From contig NC_050096.1 of assembly GCF_902167145.1 (NCBI RefSeq), positions 181,943,825 to 182,007,824 of the forward strand: DNA of 64,000 bases, written 5' to 3'. The position numbers were made by a program, and so were the translations under genes. This document shows, piece after piece, positions 22,278 through 33,109 of this stretch. Source of the DNA: Zea mays. Its lineage: Eukaryota > Streptophyta > Magnoliopsida > Poales > Poaceae. How positions within the stretch are numbered: the stretch's first letter is position 1; each line of letters opens with the position of its first letter. The notes under the pieces are model-generated. The model saw nothing but the letters and a program-made list of their open reading frames with translations. It had not been told where the DNA came from and made no database searches.

Positions 22278-22456
22278 TAAGGCTGCAAGAGTAGTCTGTC
22301 ATTCTGTGTTCTGCCACCATTCCCATTCCTTGTTCTGCGTTTTTCATTCCCATGTTCTGTCATTCTCATTCTTTGTTTTGCCTTTCTCATTCCTCCCTCC
22401 CCGCAAAGCCCATTCCCCCGTACAGCCCACATCTATGTAAAATTAAAAAACACAAA

Positions 22457-22528
22457 TGTCCTCAATGGGATTTGAACCCGTGACCTCTCAAGAAAAGGCC
22501 AAGAGTAGCTACCGTTATACCACATGTG
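22457..22528 (-). repeat. tRNA-like sequence with Pol III A- and B-box motifs
   Basis: On the minus strand GTGGTATAACGGTAGC resembles a tRNA D-arm/A box, and GGGTTCAAATCCC is a good T-arm/B box, with about the right spacing. The acceptor ends do not pair well and the anticodon arm is poor, so this is not a functional tRNA gene. It could be a tRNA-derived SINE head or a decayed tRNA copy inside the Helitron. Confidence 0.5.
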
Positions 22529-22715
22529 TGTTTATGTCTGCATCTATGACAAGAAACACATCTACTACATCTCTCACCAAGCCCACTTGCTACCCTTACA
22601 CAATGCGTAGTAGTAGATAAGTATCACCGAGATTCTTGAATTATATTTTTGGATGGAGGTAATATTATTTAAAGAAGAGCTTTGCATGCAATTTTTTTTG
22701 AACAATGTTTTATAC

Positions 22716-24448
22716 TGTCGGGGACCATAATTAGGGGTACCCTCAAGACGCCTAATTCTCAGCTGGTAACCCCCATCAGCATAAAGCTGCAGAGGCCTGA
22801 TGGGTGCGATTAAGTCAGGGATCAGTCCATACGAGTGACTCGATCACGCTTCACCCGAGCCTAGCCTCGGACAAGGGCAGCCGACCTCGAGGGACTTCCG
22901 TCTCGCCCGAGGCCCCCCTTTTAACGGCGGACACATCTCCGGCTCGCCCGAGCCCTTGGCTTCGCTAAGAAGCAACCCTGACTAAATCGCCGCACCGACT
23001 GACCGAGTTGCAGGAGCATTTAACGCAAAGGTGGCCTGACACCTCTATCCTGACGCGCGCCCCCCGGCAGAGCCGAAGTGACTGCCGTCACTCCGCCGCT
23101 CCACTGACCGGTCTGACAGAAGGACAGCGCCGCCTGCGCCACTCCGACTGCAGTGCCACTCGACAGAGTGAGTCTGACAGGCAGTCAGGCCTTGCCAAAG
23201 GCGCCATAGGAAGCTCCGCTCCGCCCGACCCAGGGCTCGGACTCGGGCTAAGCCCCGGAAGACGGCGAACTCCGCTCCGCCCGACCCAGGGCTCGGACTC
23301 GGGCTAAGACCCGGAAGACGAAAGAACTCCGCTCCGCCCGACCCAGGGCTCGGACTCGGGCTAAGCCCCGGAAGACGGCGAACTCCGCTCCGCCCGACCC
23401 AAGGCTCGGACTCGGGCTAAGACCAGGAAGACGGCGAACTCCGCTCCGCCCGACCCAGGGCTCGGACTCGGGCTAAGACCCGGAAGACGGCGAGCATCGT
23501 TCCGCCCGACCCAGGGCTCGGACTCGGGCTAAGACCCGGAAGACGGCGAACTACGCTCCGCCCGACCCAGGGCTCGGACTCGGGCTCGGCCCCGGAAGAC
23601 GACGAACTCCGCCTCGCCCGACCCCAGGGCTCGGACTCCGCTCTGGCCTCTGCCGAACGATCTCCGCCTCGCCCGACCCAGGGGCTCAGGCTCGGCCTCG
23701 GCCACGGAAGACAGACTCGACCTCGGCTTCGGAGGAGCCCCCACGTCGCCCGACCTAGGGCACAGGCCCGCCACGTCAACGGAAAGTGCCATCATCATCC
23801 TACCCCGAGCCGACTCGGGTCACAGAGAACAAGACCGGTGTCCCATCTGGCTAGCTCCGCCAGATGGGCAATGATGGCGCCCCACAAGCTCTGTGACGAC
23901 GGCGGCTCTCAGCTCTCTTACGGAAGCAGGGGGACGTCAGCAAGGACTCGACCGCTCCGACAGCTGTCCCTCCGCCAGGCTCCGTTGCTCCTCCGACAGC
24001 CACGACATCACGCCAGCAGGGTGCCAAGATCTCTCCGGCTGCCACATTGGCATGTACTTAGGGCGCTAGCTCTCCCTCCGCTAGACACGTAGCACTCTGC
24101 TACACCCCCATTGTACACCTGGATCCTCTCCTTACGCCTATAAAAGGAAGGACCAGGGCCTTCTTAGAAGAGGTTGGCCGCGCGGGGACGAGGACGGGAC
24201 AGGCGCTCTCTCGGGGCCGCTCGCTTCCCTCACCCACGTGGACGCTTGTAACCCCCTACTGCAAGCGCACCCGACCTGGGCGCGGGATGAACACGAAGGC
24301 CGCGGGATCTCCACCTCTCTCACGCCCGTCTCCGGCCACCTCGCTTCTCCCCCCTTCGCGCTCGCCCACGCGCTCGACCCATCTGGGCTGGGGCACGCGG
24401 CACACTCACTCGTCGGCTCAGGGACCCCCCGGTCTCGAAACGCCGACA
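22716..24448 (+). repeat. 5' LTR of Gypsy-2
   Basis: This is 1733 bp from TGTCGGGGACC to CGCCGACA. The TATA box CCTATAAAAGG is at 24139-24145. It contains the 56-bp GC-rich minisatellite at about 23230-23590. Confidence 0.94.
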
Positions 24449-24468
24449 GTTGGCGCGCCAGGTAGGGG
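24449..24468 (+). promoter_or_regulatory. primer-binding region of Gypsy-2
   Basis: GTTGGCGCGCCAGGTAGGGG directly follows the 5' LTR and is identical to that of Gypsy-1. The priming tRNA is not identified. Confidence 0.65.
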
Positions 24469-24508
24469 CACGCTGCGTGCTGACGAACAGCTTCCCGTCA
24501 AGCTCCAG

Positions 24509-27500
24509 ATGGGCAGTCTCCAACAACCTCTCCGGCCCGGGACGGTGCTCCGTTTCGGGAGTCTTGAGTTCATGTCCTTCGACGGCAGCTACGACATGAT
24601 ACTCCTTCCACCGCCGCGCGACAACGACAATGGCGGCCGACATCCCGCCCGCCGGCGGCGGAACCGACGACATCTTCCCCGCGCGGTGGAAGAACAACAT
24701 TCGAGCTCGCCCCGTCCTCTCCCCCGCCAACGGAGGAGGAGGCGGGGCAACCAAGGCCAAGCGGGAGGCCGCGCTTCGTCGGCTGTCGAGCGAATCGACA
24801 TCCCCAGCGCCCCGACGGAAGGCACGCCGGGCGTCGACCTCGCGTTCGAGACGAAGGCGAGCGCCGTCCCCCCGCGACACGCCAATCCCGAGCAAGTGGA
24901 CGACGCCGGCGCACTCGCGGAGAGCTTGCAGGACGTCGCCCTCGTACCTGAGATGACGGTGCAACCAGTCCCCGATGTGACTACGTCGCTCCGCGTCGAC
25001 CAAAAGGTACTGACTAATTCCCATCCTACGTCTTTTCGACTCGGCCTCAACCCGCCAAGCGACCACGCTTTGGCGGGCGCTCTCATTGAGGCGAGTGCAA
25101 CCGCACTGGGGTTTCGTATGCGGTCGCCTTGGGACCGATTGACGGACGTCTCGACCTACGGGCCCTCTGGGTCCAAGGAAGATGACGATCCCAGCATATG
25201 TTGGGATTTCTCTGGATTTGGCAACCCCAGTGCCATGCGGGACTTCATGACCGCATGTGACTACTGCCTCTCCGACTGCTCCGACGGAAGCCGCAACCTT
25301 GACGACGAGGACTGCGGCCCAAGCCGCGAATGTTTCCACGTCGAGCTAGGGGATCCCTCCGAAGGCAACCATCTTGGCATGCCGGAGGATGGTGATTTTC
25401 CTAGGCCGGTGCCTCGCGCCGACATCCCGCGGGAGCTAGCTGTGGTCCCCGTTCCGGCGGGGGGTCACGACCCACAGCTCGAGCAAGTCCGCGGGGCGCA
25501 GGCCAAGCTCGACGAGGGAACAGGGGCGCTTGAGACGATCCGCCGGGACGTCGGGCAGGTATGGGCGGGCCAACCCTCGGCCGGAGAAATACGTCACCTG
25601 CCCCAGGGTCTCCAGCACCGCGTCGCCAACGATGTCAGGGTCAGGCCGCCGCCCGCATCCAGCGGGGTTGGTCAGAACCTGGCAGCCGCAGCGATGCTCC
25701 TCCGCGCGATGCCGGAGTCATCAACCACCGAGGGTCGGCGAATCCAGGGAGAGCTCAAGAATCTCCTGGAAGGCGCTGTGGCCCGACGGGCCGAGAGCAC
25801 TGCCTCCGGGAGGCAGGGATACCCCTCGGAACCTCACGCCGCGACTTCCCGATTCATGCGGGGAGCCTCGATCTACACCGGGCGCACGCGCAACACCGCG
25901 CCTGCGGCCCCGGGCCACCTCGGCAACGAGCACCACCGTCGCGACCGTCGGGCCCACCTCGACGAAAAGGGTGCGCCGAGGCTACCACCCCAGGCGTGGG
26001 GGGCGCTACGACAGCGGGGAGGATCGGAGTCCCTCGCCCGAACCACCCGGTGCGCAGGCCTTCAGTCGGGCCATCCGGCGGGCGCCGTTCCCGACCAGGT
26101 TCCGACCCCCGACTACTATCACAAAGTACTCGGGGGAAACAAGGCCGGAACTGTGGCTCGCGGACTACCGCCTGGCCTGCCAACTGGGAGGAACGGACGA
26201 CGACAACCTCATCATCCGCAACCTTCCCCTGTTCCTCTCCGACACTGCTCACGCCTGGTTGGAGCACCTACCTCCGGGACGGGTCTCCAACTGGGACGAC
26301 TTGGTCCGAGCCTTCGCCGGCAATTTCCAGGGCACGTACGTGCGCCCCGGGAATTCCTGGGACCTCCGGAGCTGCCGGCAACAGCCGGGAGAGTCTCTCC
26401 GGGACTACATCCGGCGATTCTCGAAGCAGCGCACCGAGCTGCCCAACATCACCGACTCGGATGTCATCGGCGCGTTCCTTGCCGGCACCACCTGCCGCGA
26501 CCTGGTGAGTAAGTTGGGTCGCAAGACCCCCACCAGGGCGAGCGAGCTGATGGACATCGCCACCAAGTTCGCCTCTGGCCAGGAGGCGGTTGAGGCTATC
26601 TTCCGAAAGGACAAGCAGCCCCAGGGCCACCCATCGGAAGAGGCTCCTGAGGCGTCTACTCCGCGCGGCACCAAGAAGAAGAGCAAGAAGAAGTCGCAAT
26701 CGAAACGCGACGCCGCTGACGCGGACCTTGTCGCCGCCGCCGAGTACAAGAACCCTCGGAAGCCCCCCGGAGGTGCTAACCTCTTCGACAAGATGCTCAA
26801 GGAGCCGTGCCCCTACCATCAGGGGCCCGTCAAGCACACCCTCGAGGAGTGCGTCATGCTTCGGCGCCACTTCCACAGGGCTGGGCCACCCGCAGAGGGT
26901 GGCAGGGCCCGCGACGACGACAAGAACGAAGATCACCAAGCAGGAGAGTTCCCCGAGGTCCGCGACTACTTCATGATCTACGATGGGCATACGACGAATG
27001 CCTCTGCTCGGCATCGCAAGCAAGAGCGCCGGGAGGTCTGCTCGGTGAAGGTGGCGGCGCCAGTCTACCTAGACTGGTCCGACAAGCCCATCACCTTCGA
27101 CCAGGCCGACCACCCCGACCACGTGCCGAGCCCGGGGAAATACCCGCTCGTCGTCGACCCCATCATCGGCGACGTCAGGCTCACCAAGGTCCTGATGGAT
27201 GGGGGCAGCTGCCTCAACATCATCTACGCCGAGACCCTCAGGCTCCTGCGCGTCGATCTGTCCTCCGTCTGGGCAGGCGCTGCGCCCTTCCACGGGATCA
27301 TCCCTGGGAAGCGCGTCCAGCCCCTCGGACGGCTCGACCTTCCCGTCTGCTTCGGAACGCCCTCCAACTTCCGAAGGGAGACCTTGACGTTCGAGGTGGT
27401 CGGGTTCCGAGGAACCTACCACGCGGTACTGGGGAGGCCATGCTACGCGAAGTTCATGGCCGTCCCCAACTACACCTACCTGAAGCTCAAGATGCCGGGC

Positions 27501-27758
27501 CCCAACGGGGTCATCACCATCGGCCCCACGTACAAACACGCGTTCGAATGCGACGTGGAGTGCGTGGAGTGCGCCGAGGCCCTCGCCGAGTCCGAGGCCC
27601 TCATTGCCGACCTGGAGAACCTCTCCAAAGAGGTGCTAGATGTGAAGCGTCATGCCGGCAACTTCGAGCCAGCGGAGACGGTTAAGGTCGTCCCTCTCAG
27701 CCCCGGTGGTGACGCCTCCAAGCAGATCCGGATCGGTTCCGGGCTCGACCCCAAATAG
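24509..27758 (+). pseudogene. gag-pro: gag-protease of Gypsy-2, one-base frameshift
   Basis: The start MGSLQQPL is homologous to Gypsy-1. Compared with the Gypsy-1 copy, an A-run near 25966-25971 has four A instead of three, which shifts the frame after RRAHLDEK. The first frame then ends at 26512, while the true gag frame continues elsewhere to the TAG at 27756-27758. The rest is well conserved: gag domain (WLADYRLACQLGG) near 26155, Cys/His motif near 26807-26850, and protease VLMDGGSCLNIIY near 27190-27230. An otherwise healthy gag with one small indel points to recent inactivation. Confidence 0.9.
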
Positions 27759-27902
27759 AAAGCAGTGCTCGCCGACTTTCTCCGCGCAAACGCCGACGTC
27801 TTTGCGTGGAGTCCCTCGGACATGCCCGGCATACCGAGGGACGCCGCCGAGCACTCGCTGGATATTCGGGCCTGAGTCCGACCCGTCAGGCAGCCTCTGC
27901 GC
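27759..27902 (+). pseudogene. N-terminal pol remnant of Gypsy-2
   Basis: About 48 codons (KAVLADFLRANADVFAW onward) match the start of Gypsy-1 pol, with an in-frame TGA after SLDIRA. After CAGCCTCTGCGCC the sequence jumps to one homologous to about 10880 of Gypsy-1, just past its pol stop. The gap corresponds to about 3.2 kb. Confidence 0.85.
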
Positions 27903-28333
27903 CTCGGTCATCAAGGAAGGGTCGGCCTCGCCTCGGCAGAGCCCGACCCTCCCTCGGGGGCTAAAAAGGGGGAACCCCTCTGCGTCGAAATTGGGTGTAC
28001 TTCTCCGCATCAAAAATTTTCAATCAAAAAAGGGGCCTTTTGCGTTCTCCCGGCTATGTCAAAAGCAGGGTCCCGAGGAGCGAACGTGGGTACATGTAAA
28101 TGGCGAGGCCGACTGAGCCGAGGAACTCCTGTGCCTCCGGGTTAGGGATACCTCACTCATCACCTGCCACGAAGAATGACCCAACTCGGGAAGCCACCCT
28201 ATTATTGACAAGCTAGGACGGACACGCAAATGGAAAGAAAGGAGAGTACGACTTCATGCAAGAAAGACAAAGTGTTCAGGCCTCAGCGGCCGCGGTGAGA
28301 CGCACATCCAACAAGAAATTGTTCCAACAAGAA
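27903..28333 (+). other. post-pol internal region of Gypsy-2
   Basis: It is homologous to the region following pol in Gypsy-1 (ATCAAGGAAGGGTCGGCC) and includes one copy of the 57-bp motif that Gypsy-1 has three times (28095-28170). No protein is recognised before the stop of the antisense accessory gene at 28334. Confidence 0.6.
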
Positions 28334-31300
28334 TTAGGCGCCGCCTTGGGAAGGAGCCGCGCCCTCAGCTCCGTCCCCGCCGTCGGTAAGGTCCATCTCG
28401 GCCTCCGGTGACGGCGCAGGGGGAAGGATCTCCGCCTCAAAGGTGGTCGCCAGCGTCGCGCTCGGACCCGCGGCGACCGCGTCGAGCCGCTGGACTTCTG
28501 CCAGGGCAGCTTCGTCTTCGTCAGGAAGACAGTACCCCTCACTAACCCGTTCCAGGTCCACAACGTAGTGGGAAGCGAGCACGGCGAAGGCCCGCCTGAC
28601 GCCGTGGTGTAGCGCCTCGCGGACTCTGCCGCGCGCGTGATCACCCAAGGCTTGAAGGCGGCTTTGAGGGGAGCTTCCTGAAGGGACGTCGCCGGAGCCG
28701 AGGATACGATAAATGTCCGAGACGGCCTCGGACATGGCCGCGAGGTCAGCTTCCCTCTGCTCGGCAGCTCCGGCAAGCGCCTCGGCGAGCGCCTTGGCGG
28801 ACTCGTCAAGGGCGGACTCGAGCTTTGCGAACAACCAGGAGAAAGACCTCAAGCACAAGCAGAGGAAACAGACAAGAACAAGAACCGGAGAGGGCCAAGG
28901 CGTACCTCCGGCTCGGGCACGCTGCCCCGAGGCCGCGACCTGGGCCGCGGCTAGGTCGGCCGCGAGGGTCTCAGCTCGGCTTTCGGCCTCGGCAGCCCGG
29001 CCCCGAGATTGGTCCCGCTCCTCGACGACCTGGACGAACTCCGATCGCTGCCATTGCGCCTCCGCACGCGCTGCCGCCGCCTCGGCTCTCAGGTCAGCGC
29101 AGAGCAACTGAAGGTCCGCTACCTTGGCATCCTGCTGAGAGAGGCGCGCAGTAGCCCCGGCGAGCGAGGTCCTCAGGGATCACAGCGAGCCCCAGACATC
29201 GACCTCGCGGCGGATTAACGACGACTTGGCGGCGCTCCGGTCCGTCAGATCCTAGGGGAAGGAAACAGGGCGTCACGGCGAATGTCTCGCTCACAGAAGG
29301 AAAAAGGTATGCCTGAAACCGCTACCTGGAGGATTTTGGGGACGTCTCTGCAGAAAACCTCCAGCGACGACCGGAGCGACCCCACCGTTGCTTCAGCACG
29401 CTCGCGGAGCTCGTCCCAGGACTGGTCCTCCTGTTCATCGTCGAGAACGAAGACAGGGTCCGAGGCCTCGCGGGTCCGGAATCGGAGCAACGGGCGCCGG
29501 GCCTCGGGGCTCCGCCGCACAGCGATGAGGCTGCCACCCGGCTGGACGGATCGCGCGTCCACGCCCACCTCTTCTGAGGCACTGGGCGCCGACGCATCAG
29601 CCATCCCGACGCTGGCAACAACCGGTCGCTCCCCGACAGGGACAGCGGCAACTTCGGCGGTGGCGGGCGCCAGCATGGCCGGCACGACAGGCGGGCTCGG
29701 GACCACGTCGGCGTCAGCCGCCTCCCCAACCACGATGGCCGCCTCGGCAGAAGAGCCGGCCTCGGGAGCCCGCTCCCCAGAGACAGGCGACGCCCGAGCC
29801 CCCTGCGGTGAAATACCCCGCGAAAGGGTCGGCTGAACGACAAGGCCCGGGGCAGCACTGGCCGCACAGTCCAGCGCCGTCTTAAGGGCCTTCCGGGGTG
29901 CCAGGTCGGTCTGGCCATGGCTTCGCTTGCTGGATATAAAAAAAGGGAGAGAAAAGGAAAATCACGGCCAAGACATATGGATGGGAAGCCAAGACGAAGA
30001 CATTCCGAGATACTCACCCACTCCGGGCCATTATCCACCGCGCCTGGGGGGAGGTCTCTTGGATCCTGGCTCCCAAAACAGCCGCCGAGGTCCGCCTCGC
30101 TGGCAACTTCGGCGCCACCCTTGCTTTAGGCGCCCGGGGAGCAGATTGCCCGGGCGCAGTCGCGATGACCTGAGGGTCACCCCCATGCGCTGCCGGTACG
30201 AGCGGCGGCCCCTGGGGAGCAGACGCCCTGACCTGGCCCTCCGGAGCCACCTCAGCTCCTCCGGCCGAGGGGTCAGGTGACCTCTCGGGTCGCCCCCGTG
30301 CCTCGGGCCGGGACCCCGACACCCCAACTCCGGGGACTGATGGTGTCGGCCCGCTCGGGGGCTGGCTCGACGGCTCCTGGCCACACCCCAAGCCGGGGCT
30401 GAGGCCGAGACGGGCGGCCATGTCGTCCTCCTCCTCATCATCATCGTCATCGTCGTCGTCGGGCGTCTCCAGCGACAGCTCCCTCGGGAGTCCTTCCCTC
30501 TCCTGCTGGCGACGACGCTTCTCCAAGGTGTCCCGAGCCCGCCTCCGCTCGCGGGCCCAGGCCTTCTCCGCGTCCTTCTTCTTCTTCTTCTCCTCCGCGG
30601 TGACCCGCCGCGCTGCACGGTCCACCACGTCCTCCGGGACCCGTGGCAGGGAGGGCTTGTGCCACCCCACCTCCTAAAAGAAGGGGAGAAAGAAACCCGA
30701 TCATAAGAACCCGGAGCAACCCGATGTATGAAGAAGGAAGGAGCGAACACTCACCAAAGTTACACACCCCTGGTCGGGGCGCATCCGAAGCTGGGAGTAG
30801 GCGTGGGGGTCCGGCTTCCCCATCGCAGCCGACACCCGCCATTGGAGGGCGTCGAAGGGAAGAGGATCAGGGGACATTCGCGAGCCCTCCCAGTCAGCCT
30901 CCGAGGTCATCTCCCAAAGCGGCAGCCGCCGCTCCGCCAAGGGAAGCACCCTCCGACGGTGGATGGCGGCAACCACTCCCGCAGCGGTGAGTCCCCCCTC
31001 CCGCGACGCCTTTAGAGCCTGGAGAAGGGGTTCGAGGTTCTTCTGTCTCTCGTGGGGGGTCCCGTGACACCAGGCGTCGGTGGCGGCGGTGACTACACGC
31101 TGGGAGAACGGCGGGAGCAACTCACCGTCATTCCGGAGGTAGAACCACCGGCGCTGCCACCCCTTGTTCGAGGACGCGAGGATGGCAGGAATGTACTGTG
31201 ACGCCCGCGACTGCCTCAGCAAGAGAGTGCAGCCGCCGGCCCGCACCGCCGCACGGACCCTCCTCTCTCCCGTCGGCAAGGCAAAAGGCTCGGCGAGGAA

Positions 31301-31672
31301 GAGATGAGTCCACAAATCCCAATGGGGGGCGATCCCCAAATACCCTTCGCACACCGCTACGAAGATAGCGGCCTGCGAGATGGAGTTGGGGGTGAGGTTA
31401 TGCAACTCCACCCCATAGTGGAACAGGATCGCCCGCATAAAGCGGCCCGTCGGCACGCCGAATCCCCGCTAGTGGAAGGAAGCGAAGCTCACAACGTACC
31501 CCGGCGGTGGGGATGGAGTGACTCCGCCCACGGGAGGAATCCACTCTGGTCGCTGCTTATCGGTGAGAGGGCGAAGCAAACCCTCGCCGACCAGCTCCTC
31601 CAGATCGCTCGCCGTCACCGTGGAAAAGGGCCACGGATCGCGCGGGGAGATTATGGTCACCCGATCAGCCAT
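28334..31672 (-). pseudogene. antisense, spliced accessory gene of Gypsy-2 (gypsy-type transposon domain plus coiled coil)
   Basis: I assembled five exons by eye: 31672-30755, 30673-30018, about 29932-29326, about 29250-28910 and about 28820-28334. Introns have GTGAGT donors at 30754 and 30017, GTAGCG at 29325, and AG acceptors (CTTTTAG, ATCCAG, CCCCTAG). Exon 1 (MADRVTIISPRDPWPFSTV start) carries a segment GVELHNLTPNSISQAAIFV, resembling the plant 'putative gypsy type transposon' domain (Pfam Transposase_28). Exon 2 is Lys/Arg-rich, then has an acidic run; exon 3 is Ala/Pro-rich; exons 4-5 are heptad-like Ala/Glu/Arg-rich and probably coiled-coil. In-frame stops lie at 31469-31471 and in exon 4 (near 29195, probably CGA to TGA). 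Antisense accessory genes between integrase and 3' LTR are known in some Tat elements; the function is unknown. Confidence 0.7.
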
Positions 31673-33091
31673 CACCAAAATGGAAGGGATGGCGGCGCAA
31701 GGGGCAGGAAGGGCGGTTTTTTTCTCTTCTCCGACTAAAGTTTCTCGGGTTGCGAAAACCTAAAGGAAGAGGCAGGAAGCGGAGCGAAGAACCGTCACCG
31801 GACCCCCTCTCGAGTATATGAAGGCCAGGGCGAAACCGTTTCCAGCGCTCCGCCCGGACCGGACGCGGGATTCAAAAAACGCGAAGCGGAACAGCCGTTC
31901 CTCGAACGGCTCGCGCACGCGCAACGGCCGCCCCGCCAACCACTCGCCCCGTCGCATTAACTCCGCGGCGGGACAGGCGGCGCCTCTGGTAGGAGAAGCG
32001 GGCGACGCTTCGCCTTCGCCGTAATAACCGCGCCAAAAAGGTACGCCGCGTCATTCGATTTCGTATCCTTTTCCTTTTTCCTCTTTCTCTATCTCTTGCA
32101 ACAGGGACCGGGAAAGGGGGATACCCCGAAAAGGATCCTTCTCTGTGAAGGAACCGGGCTCCGAGCCCCCCTACTGATCAGAGGTTCGAAGGCTGGCCCT
32201 CCGAAGGGTTCAACAGTCGCCTCAGATCGCGTGGGCCCGACACCCACTACTGGTCAGGGGTTCGAAGGCCAGCCCCCCGAAGGGCTCCATGGCCGCCTCA
32301 GGCTACTCGGGCTCCGCGCCCATTACTGATCAGGGGTTCGAAGGCTGGCCCCCGAAGGGTTCACAGTCGCCTCAGACGCCGAGCGAGGGATGACCAGGGG
32401 TACGTTCGATACATAACCGAGGCTCAGGCTGCGCTCCCGAGGTACCCTAGGACATTTCCGAGACCAGCGGGAACGATCTTGTAACGGAATCCCATCGGAG
32501 GGAGGCATCGAGCCCTCGGACCCCGTCGCCAGGGGACCGGGTCCGGCAGATCACCCGCAGGTACTTTTGGGCGTGCCTCTGGGCCCCTAGCCGACCCCCA
32601 ACGAACGGGGCACGGACGTCCACTCGGATCACCCGCTTGCAGCTCACCGGAGACACCATGTTCGGTGCCCATCGAGGGTAACATGGCGCTCTCCCCCCCT
32701 CCTCCTTGCGAAAAGTCAACGCAGGGGCGTATGTAAAAAAGCCAAGTCTGTCCCTGATCGTCCTCTCGCCCTGTGCGGAGGCTCGGGGGCTGCTCTCGCA
32801 AACCCGGCTCCGGCCAAACCGTTGACAGCGTCAACATACCAGCCCGAGAGCTTGGGCCCCGACCGTGCACCCGAGCTACGACCAGTTCGCATGAGGGAAC
32901 AACCAGACCAGCCGAAGCATTACGCAAGGTATTAAGACCTCGAAGGAGTGAAACCACTCCTCCGAGGCCTCGGGGGCTACACCCGGCGGGTGCGCTCGCG
33001 CGCACCCACCGGAACAAAATGCAACCGAGAAAGGCTGGTCCCCTTGCAAAAAAGTGCGACGAAAGCCTCCAAGCGAGTGCTAACACTCCCT
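31673..33091 (+). other. Gypsy-2 3' internal region upstream of the antisense gene
   Basis: On the minus strand this would hold the promoter of the accessory gene; a weak TATA-like CATATACTC lies at 31812-31820, about 140 bp before the ATG. 31897-33091 is homologous to 6853-8046 of Gypsy-1, including the tandem GATCAG/TTCGAA repeats at about 32165-32400. No protein is recognised. Confidence 0.5.
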
Positions 33092-33109
33092 TCGAGGCTC
33101 GGGGGCTAC
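33092..33109 (+). promoter_or_regulatory. polypurine-tract-like sequence of Gypsy-2
   Basis: GAGGCTCGGGGGCTAC lies directly before the 3' LTR, identical to Gypsy-1. Confidence 0.55.

Noticed and set aside
22457..22528. Functional tRNA gene
   Set aside because: Only the D-arm and T-arm motifs are convincing; the acceptor stem does not pair and the anticodon arm is poor.
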